Positions 12,901 through 25,100 of a stretch of 64,000 bases of DNA are shown one piece after another. Position 1 is the first letter of the stretch; every line of letters begins with the position of its first letter. This DNA is from Helicoverpa zea (Eukaryota > Arthropoda > Insecta > Lepidoptera > Noctuidae): contig NC_061454.1 in NCBI RefSeq assembly GCF_022581195.2, positions 7,316,001 to 7,380,000 on the forward strand, written 5' to 3'. A model generated the notes under the pieces. That model saw only the letters and a program-made list of their open reading frames with translations. It did not search any database and was not told where the DNA came from. The position numbers were made by a program, and so were the translations under genes.

Positions 12901-15900
12901 GCATGAACACGCCGACACAGTCCTCGCGCCGAGTTATCGTGGGATCGTTGCATCGTGCAAGCCTGAAACACAGGTGTATTTTTAACTTATGCTATATTTT
13001 TTACTGACTTGTACCTACTGACCCAAAAATGTGGAGTTTACCGTTCTAAATAAACTACAGCATTGTACATTGACAAGAGGGCTATTTATCCTATTTACTA
13101 TTTTAGCTTCAATCGTCAGGAATTCTCACTTACCTGCCGCCGTATAACTGCACTCCGTAGCTCGCAAACACGAACATAAGAAGAATCAGAAGTGTGGATA
13201 CCTGGTGAAAAGTAAATAACATACAATTATTACCAGTATCACAAGTATCAGTATTTCTTTGTAACTCTCTGAACCCGTTTGATACGATTTGAAATGCCGT
13301 AAATTCTATACTTATTGTGGTAATGGAGTAATTATATCAAGTCCCACCCACTAAACAGTATTTCTGTGAGCAGAGAAATCCTATTGATTGTTTATAAATA
13401 TCGGCTTTGACGGAAGCCTTTCTCAATATTTTTCTGCTATTAACGCGATTTTATGTTGGGCACCTTTTAATTACAAGAATAGAGGTTTTTCTGTTACATT
13501 AATTCTTCATTTTTCTAGTTTTGCCTGTAAAAACAAAAACAAGTCACAACTCACGAGCAATATCTCCTTGAACCCCCGACACAGTTCGTACACCACTTTA
13601 CGCATATGCGGCACTAGCGTGAAGATACGCAGCGGGCGGACACAGCGCAGGATCATCAGCATCTGTGCCGCGGAGCCAGGCGGCACTCGCACCGGCATCC
13701 AGCATAGGAATGTTAGCGACACCTACAAATATGCATACAATAGGGTTTATGACTAGAGAAGGTGATGGCAAGTTTTCATACACCTTGTTATAAACCTACT
13801 AAACGCAATGAATCAAGTATTTAATTTTCTATTAAAACTTGCCAAGTAACATCATTAAAAAGTAACTATTTTTAACTGAGGTATGTGTATGAAACTTGGT
13901 ACTTATTCAGATCTCACTTCTTTTATAGGTGAAGCATCCCCATATTATCGAACTTGGCAGTCTTTCACATTTTTGTTTTGGGTGGGATTTCATTTATTTT
14001 TGTAAGGTTGTTTATTTTATTTTTTTCTTATGATGAAGTTAGTTAAAGAAATATCTCATTTATACTATCTTTTAGATTTTTTAATATGCACTATATTTCT
14101 TACAAAGAAATGAACTAGATTAACTAAATGGACTAGATTTACCAACTGACTGACATGACATGTTATCATATATTATGTTCGTGGATCAAAGTTACACATT
14201 CGTTATTTTCGAAAGTGATTCACACTTGGCCGTTTTCAGATTTTTACTTTACTTTGACTAAATACAAACCTTTGTACCATTCGAAGATATATTATATAAA
14301 TATAGATAAATTTAGTTCGTTTTAGTTCCTTAGGGGTATAAATTTACACCGGGTATAAAACACCTCTATTATTTTGAAACCGACTCACACTTGGCCATTT
14401 TCAGATTTTTCCCTTTACCTTGACATAAAGATCTACCTCCATGCCAAATTTCAAGTCAATACGACCATTGGAAGTGGTCTAGGTTTTTGATGAGTGAGTC
14501 AGTCAGTGAGTGTATAGTAAATAAAAATAGCGATTTTCTGACGTGAATATCTCAAGACCTACAACAGGTATATTAATGAAATTTTGTATTTTAGATAAGT
14601 GAGGGGGTCTCAACAGATACTAGAAATTTGATATGCGTAAATAAAATAGATTTTGAGTTACAGGGGGGTCGAATTTGGCCCGAAATGGTTCGTGTAATAT
14701 AACCCACGGCCGGTGTGTCGCTGTTTTTGCTCGAACTTGGCGGACACACTGCCGTGTGTCTAGATGCCTTGTTGCTGGTAGGCACTGGTCTATAGCATAA
14801 GTTGTTATATATATTTTTTCTTAATATCACAAAAAACATGCTAGAGAGATCGAGTGCAATGCGTACATAGCGTGGTCAGATTCATTTCGCAGTCTGAAAA
14901 TCCAAGCTGTGAAATAAAAGGCTTGCTTGCAAGGCTAAATACTACGATTTTAAGGACTGCTCAAACATCATTCTATTTTTGTCACATTTACGTAGACTTC
15001 TGTGACGCATATAATTTTAGGAAGGTTTTGCGAGGTTATAATACATTATCAGTACTTACAATGTAAATAAAAACGTCCAGTACTGCAGCAGCGTCTTTGA
15101 GATAAGCTTTAGGCGTGAAAAACAATCCGTCTGCTAAAATCTTCAGTGCCAATTCTAAGCTCATGAACACAACAAATCCATATTCAGCAATCTAGTGAAA
15201 GGAGAAAACAAATTGATTATAATATAATAGTCAGAATACGGTAAAGAAATTGATATTTTTCAACTGCATAAGATCTTACCTGCAAAACGAAGTTTTCCAT
15301 AACTCTGTAGGTAGGCGTTTCGAACATCATTGAGAGGCACGACAACGTTGTCACCATGATCATAACCCAATCCATATAAGTCACTAGTCCGAGGAAATTA
15401 CTGAAAAATCGTATGCAAAATAAATATTCAGCACGTTTTTTCAGTAAACAAACATTATTTTGAACTTTTAATTGATACTCAGATATTTTAAAGTATTCTA
15501 ATTTAATGTTTTTAATTTTTGATATTTCATCTTTATTTTTAAGTTTCCTTTGCAAGGAACTTACTTAGTACTCTGATTTATGTAATTGACTTTCGAAGAC
15601 GTGTAAATCAAGAAAGTGCATAAATAAATAAATTTTAATACATATGGTAGATAAAGTACTCACTGAAAGCTTTTGTAATGTACTTTTCTCTCGTTGCCGG
15701 TGACTGGGTCCCGTAGACGAGCGTCATACCGCGCGTCCACTATGGCGCGACAAATCTTCCTGAAGCGAGACTCTCGAGGCACTATGAGCAGCGGGGTGTC
15801 GAATAGCGGGTGATTCTCGCGCAAATCCTCTTCACGTTGATTCCTGAATATTAAATAGAGTGTCTCAAAAAGCGTTGCTTTAATTTAAATATAATGAGAT

Positions 15901-18900
15901 TCTTCCAAAATCGTTCTTGGGCGCTTTCTTAAGACAAATTGAGTTTCTCTTCTTCTCACAATTTATGGCTTATTTATTAACAGTAAGATATCATATTTTA
16001 TCTTATTATCTTACTAGAATATAGGGAACCGCCAATATCTTACTAGAATTATTTATTAGAATATTAGCGGTTCCCAATTTGCTACTTTACTAGAATTATC
16101 CTATTAGAATATTGGCGATTCCCAATAATTGGGAACCACTTTCCTTTGTCGGCTTTGTCGAATTGTATGCACATCTGACTGTTGTTTAGTGAAGTAGGGG
16201 CTTACCTCCTCATTTCGGCTTGCTGTCGTTTAGCCTGCAGCAGTCGTATGTCGAGGTATGGCGGACGGGCCCGCGAGGACGGCACGACGCGCGACGCGGC
16301 GCCGATGTCGCCGTTCTCCAGCAGATGTTCGTACGTCTGCTTCAGCTTGATGGACCCGCTGCGCACCGACCGCCGAATGGACCGCGACCCGAACCTGAGA
16401 GCCATATTATTGCTCACTCGTTAATCTCTCTACCAAACGCCACGTATTTACAGGTATTTTACAACCGATTTAAATACATACTTCTTCTGATCAACCCGCA
16501 GCTGTTTTGCACTCGATATTGTGCCTTGTGGCTTCAGACCGGACTTGCCTCCGGTCGCTAACATTGCTGAGTCTCCCAATAGGGGTCTGTGGTTATTCGA
16601 GTCTCTGAAATGATAAGATGAAGGGAATTTAATTATTTGAGCTGAATTATATATATTCCTTGAAATAATAAAGAAATAAAAAAGAAAAACCTGCATCACG
16701 AGACTGTTAACTGCAACAAAATTGATATCTGCAAATGAAAAACGAACAAAAATAAAATAAAAGCAACTAAAACCATTACATAGAAAGAAACAATATCTAT
16801 ACACCAAGCAAAATAATTACTCTTGATCTAAGAGTCACTGACATGAAACATGTGATGTGAATGTCACTTATCCGAAATAAAGATTATTTTATTTTTATTA
16901 TTACTCGATGATGGAGCTGACGACGTGGCGGCGCAGCGCGGAGCTGGGGCGCTGCGAGGGCGGCGCCACGACGAGCGTCTTGACGAGGCAGCGCTTGCGG
17001 TAGGGGAAGGCGATGTTGGCCACGCCGATGTACTCGAAGGCGCGGCGCGACACGTCGCCGCCGCCCGCCGCGCCCACCTCCTCCTCGCCCTCCACCTCGC
17101 ACACGAACTGACGCATGAACGACTCGCGCACCTGCACCGGACAACACACGTCAAATCCATCCTCCGAGCCTTTTTCCCAACTTATTTTTCTTTTACATAT
17201 TACATATAGTATAACTTAAACTAGGCACACAATTAGACCTCTAGGGTCTGTCTTAACTATCTTGGGGTCGGCTTCCAGTCTAACCGGACACACGTCAATC
17301 TATCAACATATACGTGCTTCTTACTCTAATCAGACTATCATGTAACTTTGCAACTTTTATCGGAGTGCGGTAAGTAATTCCATCGTGAAGCGAATCCAAA
17401 AGAAACATCTACAAATAAGCGATCATTTATTGAAAGTGTTGACAAATTACGTGTTTGCTACGTTTTGAGGAAATTTGGTGCACCACAGCCAGGATAAAAG
17501 TAGGAGCAGGACTTATCCTTACCGTAAGAAGTTATGTATTTTTTTTTAGAAAACTTTTAATTGTAAGTATACAGAAATGTACCTTGGGTAAATTAAAATC
17601 GCCAGGGACTTTATGCAGCTTCGTCATCTGGGGGCTATCAGGAAATTTTTCAAAGATCCTCAGTCTGAAAGGCAGGCTTTCTTTAATTTCGGCGCTTTGC
17701 TGGCGGTAACGTAGCTGTTTCAGTTTTTTTATGTCCTCGTCCAGTTCCAAGTTGTCCAAAATAACTGCTACGAAAAGCGACAGCACAATCTGAAATTGGA
17801 CATTTATTTAATTATAGGTACCTTTCAAACACATATTACATACAAAATTCATTAAGTTGTATTTAATTATGTATATTTCTTACCAAAGTAACAAACAGAT
17901 GGTACAATATAAAGTAGATGGCAACAAGAGGAGTCAGTGTCTGGCTCGTCCGTACCATGGTTTCGTCCATTACCTCTACCCACGCTTCTTGGGTAAGGAT
18001 TTGGAACATAGACATGAAAGCCTAAACATAGAAAAATATAATTATTATAGGTCTTTAGTAGCAAATTGATACAAAATTGTATGAATGTTACAGTAAAATT
18101 ACCTCATCAAATGTTTCAAATTTAGTAAATTCACATAAGAAACAGAACAGTTGCATTGAAATGGAAGAACTGATGATGAGCAAACACATTGTGAAAATAA
18201 TCAGGCTGCCCAGTTTCTTTCCTGGTCCAAAGATTTTGTAGACGAATCCTTCCAATAAAGGCGATGCTTTTATCAATCTTACTATACGGAGGACCTAAAA
18301 AAAACATTTTTTATCAATATCAAATATTATTAGTTATTATTCTTTATTGCACACATAAATACATTTGACACACTGAAAACGGAGACATTATGTACAACGG
18401 CGAGCTTAACCCAGTGTTGGGTTCTCTTACAGCCAACCTTAGAGTGAAAGAGTGATTTGATGGGGTAGGGCGAATGTGCAACGTTATACTAATAACAATA
18501 ATATATATGTATAATATCTTAATAAATTAAATATATACCTTTTATAATTATATAAAATATATACAATATAATATATACAAATATATACACAGGTCACAGG
18601 CCTGAATATTACTTGTTTATATTTAGGGATGTCTTACATACCTGGAAATAAGTGAACCCTGACATGTATAACTGGGGTATTATATGGATAGTGGTGCCAA
18701 TAGCTAAGAGTAATTCAAACTTGTGAACAGAGTGCTTGAAATAGCCTTTTAGTCCCAAACACCATATCTTGATTAATGCCTCCAAATCCAGAAAGATCGT
18801 AAATGCAATCTGTAAATACGAAAAAAGTTGTTAAACATCAATTTAAGCACTTTAAATAAATAGTGAGTACAAACTTCTTTGTTTTACCTCTATGTAATAG

Positions 18901-21300
18901 TATTTCTCATAAAAGAACTCTCTGGGATTGTCATCATGTTTGAAGTTCATTGTTGCTGTTATTATGCCATTGGCCAGAACAACGCCCATTACTAGCAGTC
19001 GGAAATATGCAGATCTTAATAGTTTATGGAATATTTCTGGTGCAGTGCCTAAAAGTACAAAAATGGTAAAGATTTTAAATTGTTTATTTTAAGTCTGTAT
19101 AAATTTTATAAAATGTAATAGTAATGTTACCTGAATGTTTATTTTCATCAATAGTAACTAACTTCCAGCCATTGTCATCTCCAGTGAAAAACTGAGTGGT
19201 GCTGCCTTTAGTGATAGGGTTCCTAACACCCCACATTTGTTGGAACTGAACCCTTATTTCATTGAATGTTTCAGTTATCACAGCTATGAAAACGTTCTTG
19301 ACTAGCCAAGCCAGGAAGAATATCATTGTACTGTAATAATGAAAAACTTTTTGTTGTACATTACAGTTAATCAGGATTATAATGATTGTACTCAATTTTT
19401 GATAAATCACCTGAAATATAGAGCTGATCTCCATGTTGGCAAAGAGTCAATAGCCCGATACATTATGAAGACCCAACCTTCTTGAGAGGAAGCTTGGTAC
19501 ACAGTGAACAAGCTTGTGGCTGTACAAAAATAAATTAATAAATAATTACCTCATATTTGTAAATACATATCATATTTAAATCTGAAAGTTCTGGGTTTGT
19601 GTCTACTTACTGAACTCTTCAAAACCATTGAATCCCATGATATATTTAGATAGATTCAGCTTCATGCACTTCATACCAGGAGGACATTGGTATCCTGAAT
19701 CAGGGTCAGGAGAGCAAAATGTATCAGGGATGGCTAAGGAATTTATTGTGATTTCACTGAAAACAAAAAGAAAATTATGGCTGCAGAAGTAATTTTTTTT
19801 ACGACATAATAATATAGTTGACCATATACCGAAAAAAGTATAGTGTGCTGTGATTTCAACATATTATAAGCAATTAGTTAATTTTGAAACAAGTTTTTTC
19901 AAAATACTCACTATGGATTGGTATCGTTCCTGACACAGTGATGTGTTAATTCTCCAAAAAACTGTACACCTAGCAAGCTGTACAGAGACATAAAGAACAG
20001 GAAGAATAGGGTAACATTATAGATCTGTTGACTTGATCTCCTGCAAGAAATAAATTCAGTATATAGTCTCTAAAACACATATAAATATGCATTACAAACA
20101 CATAGTCCATTTTCTTTTATTTATATAGTTATTTAGTGACTTCATACTTACTTGAAAATTTGATTGATTCTGGATTTTGGCATGGAGAATTTTAAAAATA
20201 CTCTCAAAAATCGAATCATGATCAGTGGTCTGGGTGCTCTTAATATACTCAAATAACTGTATCTTGGGACTATACCAGTTAACTCAAACATTTGTAACAG
20301 AACAGAAACCCAAAGAAAAAATACCATTGACGCATCAAATTGGCACCAGTGGTCTTTCAGGTAGGCTACATCACCCTGAAATAGGAATGCAAAATAATAA
20401 TGTTTATTTTTGACAACAGCATGTTTTAAATAGTATTTTTCAATTAAAATCACAGTTAATACTATATTTCATATGGCGAACTTCTTTTAATTATGAAAAA
20501 ATATTGTGCAACGAGAAAGTATTTAATATGCATAATTTAATATTGTTACAGTAAACTTAGGAATATTTTTTTAAGTTAAATAACAAGACATACCTTTAAT
20601 ATTCCTCTAATGTGCATCTTAGCTATCATTTCTGCAGTAAATAAAAGAGTAACACTACAGTCCACTGCAAATGTTATTGTTTGCAGAGACGGGTACTTTT
20701 CAAATGATTTTGGAGTATTCAGTGAAACAGACATTAAACTTAATAAAGCACATAATCTCAGAATTCTTCTAACCCATAACTGAAACAGAAAAAAAAATCT
20801 TATGGTAAATACTTTTAGCGTCTATTTGTTATTTATTATTATAGACAAAAATTAATAATTATATTCAAATTATACTTTTACTTTATTGTATAATTAATCT
20901 TATACAAATACATTTTCAATATAATATTTAATAATAAAACTATTTATTTACAAATAAAAAAGGAAACATGAATACTATATTTTTTTAATATTATTTCAAT
21001 ATCTAAGAGATGTTTGAAGAGAGTAGTAAGAGAAGCTTGTAGAGTTCAGTTCACATATTCAACTCCAGGCCAACTATAAACAAACACGTAAGTGTAGGAT
21101 ACAGAAATCGAATACCAGCCCTTATTTATGTGCCACTTAGCTGTAAATTATAACACCAAGAAAAAGTACACCACACCATTAATTATAGAAATAATTACCT
21201 TGTTAACCCATTCTATATCTGCACTTTCATTTAATGATTCTTCAGGCCCGTAATCTGCTAGCACTGGTTCCCCTTTTAGGCTTTGTTTTCGACCCAACAT
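6969..21300 (-). CDS. na: NALCN / narrow abdomen sodium leak channel
   Basis: Four-domain, 24-TM leak channel that sets neuronal resting potential. Start ATG is complement of 21298-21300 (MLGRKQSLKGEP). Exons, high to low: 21300-21199, 20779-20594, 20375-20152, 20040-19912, 19756-19611, 19519-19411, 19330-19131, 19048-18888, 18809-18642, 18294-18103, 18021-17884, 17789-17583, 17131-16905, 16604-16482, 16394-16206, 15843-15664, 15400-15280, 15191-15060, 13722-13555, 13201-13134, 12962-12822, 12640-12520, 12393-12260, 11996-11831, 11224-11030, 10597-10380, 10100-9877, 9538-9402, 9268-9132, 8975-8816, 8508-8404, 8328-8265, 7600-7518, 7108-6969. About 1,730 residues, like human NALCN. Filter residues form EEKE: SQEGW (about E276), TQEAW (about E551), SFKGW (about K1129), TGEDW (about E1403). 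Phases close from the start to the 8328-8265 exon; the next junction is off by one base, so a small tail exon or boundary is missed. Confidence 0.95.
7167..7237 (-). other. na: Possible alternative 3' exon of NALCN
   Basis: A 71-base open segment with a CAG acceptor (complement of 7238-7240) and an AAG|GT donor at 7167. Reading encodes VITPAIHVPLPAWTIRVYNE. Skipping it joins 7600-7518 to 7108-6969 in frame (SCKSTVKSV), close to the vertebrate TTMKSV tail. Splicing it in gives an early stop, whereas reading through to 6969 without splicing stays open. It may mark an alternative C-terminus or be non-functional. Confidence 0.35.
7632..7676. repeat. Perfect 19-bp hairpin
   Basis: Arms 7632-7650 and 7658-7676 are exact reverse complements around a 7-base loop (TACCAAAATTCC and its complement). 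It lies just upstream of the 7707 element in a NALCN intron, so it may be a remnant of an inverted-repeat element. Confidence 0.7.
7707..8064. mobile_element. Non-autonomous TIR element (MITE), PIF/Harbinger-like
   Basis: 358 bp with terminal inverted repeats over 30 bp long beginning GGGCCTTATCATACTAGCGG, flanked by TTA on both sides (7704-7706 and 8065-8067). A three-base TTA target duplication and GGGCC ends fit PIF/Harbinger elements. The interior is GC-rich and has no transposase. It lies in a NALCN intron. Confidence 0.8.
8675..8770. repeat. Decayed dispersed repeat fragment
   Basis: Contains GTAGCTCCCAC followed by GGAAACCGCTAGC, matching the better-preserved repeat near 35905-35950. 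It is probably the 3' end of an old retroelement in a NALCN intron. Confidence 0.4.
10800..10885. repeat. Decayed dispersed repeat fragment, reverse orientation
   Basis: The stretch GCTGACGTCCCGCGG followed by CCCAAGGGAACTACTT resembles, in reverse, the same GTAGCTCCCACGGGACGCGGG family seen at 35900. It is located in a NALCN intron. Confidence 0.35.
11522..11749. mobile_element. MITE with 60-bp perfect terminal inverted repeats
   Basis: About 228 bp. Arms 11522-11581 and 11690-11749 are identical in inverted orientation, beginning TAGTTCGGCCATTCAGAGAA. The palindrome extends outward as ATTA/TAAT, suggesting a TA-rich target site. The middle is about 108 bp of AT-rich DNA without coding potential. 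Perfect arms imply a recent insertion. It sits in the NALCN intron between exons 11831 and 11224. Confidence 0.85.
13723..15059. repeat. NALCN intron with decayed retroelement sequence
   Basis: The longest NALCN intron. A segment containing CACACTTGGCC and TTTTCAGATTTTT occurs twice (about 14220 and 14385), followed by a GAGTGAGTCAGTCAGTGAGTG simple repeat near 14490. This looks like old transposon debris. No exon was recognised. Confidence 0.4.
16010..16137. repeat. Short inverted and tandem repeats
   Basis: Motifs CTTACTAGAAT and TTAGAATATTAGCGGTTCCC recur in direct and inverted orientation across about 130 bases, forming a potential hairpin in a NALCN intron. It is probably a small foldback element. 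Confidence 0.5.
17230..17345. repeat. SINE body fragment
   Basis: Contains CTTGGGGTCGGCTTCCAGTC and TAACCGGACAC, matching in reverse the end of the SINE body at about 28200. It is a short decayed copy in a NALCN intron. Confidence 0.45.
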
Positions 21301-22163
21301 TTTCATGAACTTAATAATTATTTTATTTGAAATCTTGTGTTGAAAATATCGGCTTTATAAGCCGAACTCAGGTATAATAATGCGGCGAAGTTGAAAATAA
21401 TGCAAAGCTTATAAACTATGTAAGTAGATACTAACGAAATGATTTAAAATGATACAAAAATTGTTTTATTTGAAGAAATCGCGACAATCTCTTTGACATG
21501 TTTTTGATTATTGATTTTCAGATAAATGTTGCCATGTTAGGGTGAAAAACTATTAGGAAATCGATTTGGAAAACATTTGTCGAGATCGAGACATGGCTTT
21601 ATCTCAACAACTTCTTCACATGTTAAAGCCAAAATCTTGCCTGCTTTCGTTGTAAAGTAAATAATTTTATTTTTAATGACGTTTAGGGTTAGCTATTGAA
21701 GATTACGCAATGATTTTTAGCGAACGTTGTGCAAAACAATGTTTTCGTTACATTGTACAATTGCTCGTCTAGGGAGCACCTAAAAGTGATTTGTTGACTT
21801 CAAGCGAGTGAACAGGATTTCTGTTTTTGCCCAAATGTCAATGTCAATCAGTCAATTTGACATTATGAAAAGTTTGTTTTGTTGTGGCGGTTGTTTCAGT
21901 TAGCGTCGACTGAAAAGAATCGCTTAAACAATAAATGAGACAATTTCTTTTTAAGATAATAGCACTTTATATACTTTTAGAGACATGGGAAAAGTTTAGC
22001 GGTGAAATAGAGTACTTACTGCACCCATACTGAAGTGATCGGTGTTCAATTTAAGAACTGAAAAGTTTTTAAAAGTTACTTTGATAAATAAAAATATATC
22101 GTGCGACTTGTGTTGCTGAATTAAGTGTGTTTACGGAATTAACATTTCACACACTCAGTAAAA
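21301..22163. promoter_or_regulatory. Shared divergent promoter region, NALCN and WDR35
   Basis: 863 bp separate the two start codons, which point away from each other. The region should hold both 5' UTRs and both promoters. No TATA box or named motif could be assigned with confidence. Confidence 0.45.
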
Positions 22164-25100
22164 ATGTTCATTTATATGAGTAAGAAGGTAATTCTAATTT
22201 GTTGTTATCAAATGTTACCATAGTGATGTTATGGATTGGTTTACCATGTAGAGTAGGTACACTATATTTATGAAACTCTCTACTTTAATATAATACACAT
22301 AAAAGGTACATACATAAGAAAACATAGTAGGCCACTTCCAAATTTTAGTTTTGAGCCTATACTATAAAGTTATGAATAGTTTGTTGTCTTTTTTTAATAC
22401 TCCTATCTCAGGAACTACTAGTCCAGTTGGAACTATACTTTTATAGTAGATACCACATTTACCAAGGAAGCTACACTTTTTCCTGCATGCACAAACTCAT
22501 TCACATGAGACTTGGGTCAACATAGCATTTATTGGTGTTATAAAATGGTGGATAAATATATTTTCAGATTGCCATACCAAAACAATCGAATGTGACTTGC
22601 ATATCATGGAACCATTCATCTGGGTACATTGCTGTTGGTGGAGAAGATGGCATGTTAAAAGTGCTAAAACTGGAATCTGGTAATAATGGAATTAACTATA
22701 AAGGAGTTGTCCGCTTTTTGTATGGACGTTGGTTTTTTATTCCGAGAAAAATCCAACCAGCATCAAACTCTGCTCAAGTAAATATGACAAAAATACGGAA
22801 CTTGGAACTACTGAAATAATATTTTTAAAACCCCCCATTTAAGAGAAAAACGATAAAATAATAATTGATGTTATTACTATTTTATTTGTTGTTGGCAGCC
22901 CTTAAAAAAAGCTCCGCCACTCAGTGTCAATGTCTTAATGTATTTGACATTCATCCGTCACTGGCGTTAGAGATGTGCTAACTTAGGACAAGCTTCAAAG
23001 TTATCTCGGATTGAAATTCTTGTGATGCGAGAGTTCGATAATAACAATTATTTTATTGCCACTGACAAGAAGACATTTATTTTCCAAATGTATTTTTAAT
23101 TAGAAATACATAATACAACATAAAGAATGTCCTAGACAATCAACATTTGATTTTGTATAATAAATCGATTGATAAATCGATTTTTCTGCCTAGAAAAATC
23201 GATTCTTCAATTAATTGATTTCAGATAACACCCCTATTGACTTGGAATGTCACAGTATCGTTCGATCGCGCCATTGGTTCGCTCGTACTTTATTGTTATT
23301 ATTGTGCTTTGCTGATTTTTCTGATTTTACGGATTCATCTACTTGCACATGATTATTTATGAACTTATAACTCTGACGACTTTGCTTTTTCGTACCGGTT
23401 ATTTGATATTGCACGTGATTAAGACTTCGGCTTTCGGATTACCCCGAATGTAAGTACTGTTCTTTATTCAATAAGGGATTTATTTCCACTTTTTCTTTTA
23501 ATAAGTGCCTTATAGTTTTCAATCATTAACTTTATGTTCTGCTTTTATTTATTGTTACAGTATAATGGCTCTCTGCGTGAATTGTAACATAGGTATACAT
23601 GCTAATCAGCAGTATGACTATGATGCTTTAAGCATGAGTCCTGAAATAGTCTCAATACTTGAAGAATGGATTACTCGGCAGGTAATGTATTTTTAACTTA
23701 CCTACTTTATTAGCCACTCAAGCGTCCGAGGTGATAACAGTCACCAAAAAAATTCTTGCCTTAAGCGTCCATGGTGACTACAGTATCCGAACGACATCGT
23801 TCGGTTTAAACGTGTACAGCGCTATAGCCAGGTGGTATTAATATAGTTGATTGATACTAGATGGCGCGTTATGAAATTTGTCATCCGTGAGTTGTGATTT
23901 TTTCTGTGCAATGGCAACATTAAATTTATAAAAAAATATATTGAAGTGACAGTTCGTCGTTTTTGACAAGTGACTTTTTTGTGTGTGGAGCTCTTGACAA
24001 AAATGTGGTAAGTTTCTTGTTTTATACCTTATTTAGATTGTTATTTTATATCAAAATAAACGTGAAGAAATTTCCTTTACGAAATATGTATTATTACGAC
24101 AATTTCAAAACGTTTACATAGTATAATTTAGGTGGAAAAGTTATACGATCACTACACGATCATCGTTTGATACTTTTCTATTGTTTACAGTGTATTCTAA
24201 TTGGTTATTTTTGTTAAATAAATGCAAAATATACGAGAATCGTTCACTATTAGCACGTTAATGGCCATTTACAAACGAAATACATTGAGATGGGGTTTAT
24301 AATGATTAAAATGTTAAGACGTTATTCATGATTTTAGTGTTGGTGAGCCGACTCCCCTTGGACTGATCTACTTACAACGTAAATAATGGTTTGTTCACAC
24401 GGAGCGTTTTATGATCAATTTGGGAATGTTTTGTGGCTTTTGGCTTTGTTTATGTATCTACTTATAGGTGACGGCATGTTTATTTAGTTTTTGTTTTTCA
24501 ATATCAAAGAATGAAAAATACCTAAAATTACAGTTTTACAGTGTATTTATTTTACTGTAATACCAATAACCGCTTTCTTTTTTTTTTGTATTTAACATAA
24601 TAAAAAATTATATGTAATAAAATTATATAAAAGTAAACATGTTTGCTCTATAAACATACCGAACAGTAATATGCGTGTTTCATTAAAACAACGTCGTCGT
24701 GTGAACACGCTATTAGCCGGGGGGCCATCTTGTCACATTTTTACGTCGCCCGAGGCCCAGTGACCGCTTGAGAAACACTTAACTTTGTTTATTTTTTCAT
24801 GACAGAAAACTAATTACTTATATTAAGATATTGGTATCATTTTAAATAGTATATCCTGTACTAATATAATAAAAAAACATTGTTACCAGTAATCACTATA
24901 TTTTTCTTATAAAACTCGGAATAAAAAAAAATTACGATATTTTTTTTGATATCCTCAACTTTATACTTTATTATCATCCTATAATATTAATTAAAGTAAT
25001 TTACTTTTAATCAAATTAAATTTTACGTTCTTTTAGCTTTCCGTGAGTATTTTTTATTCGAATCTAGCTATTGTAGTTCTTCAGTAGTAATCGTTTTTGT

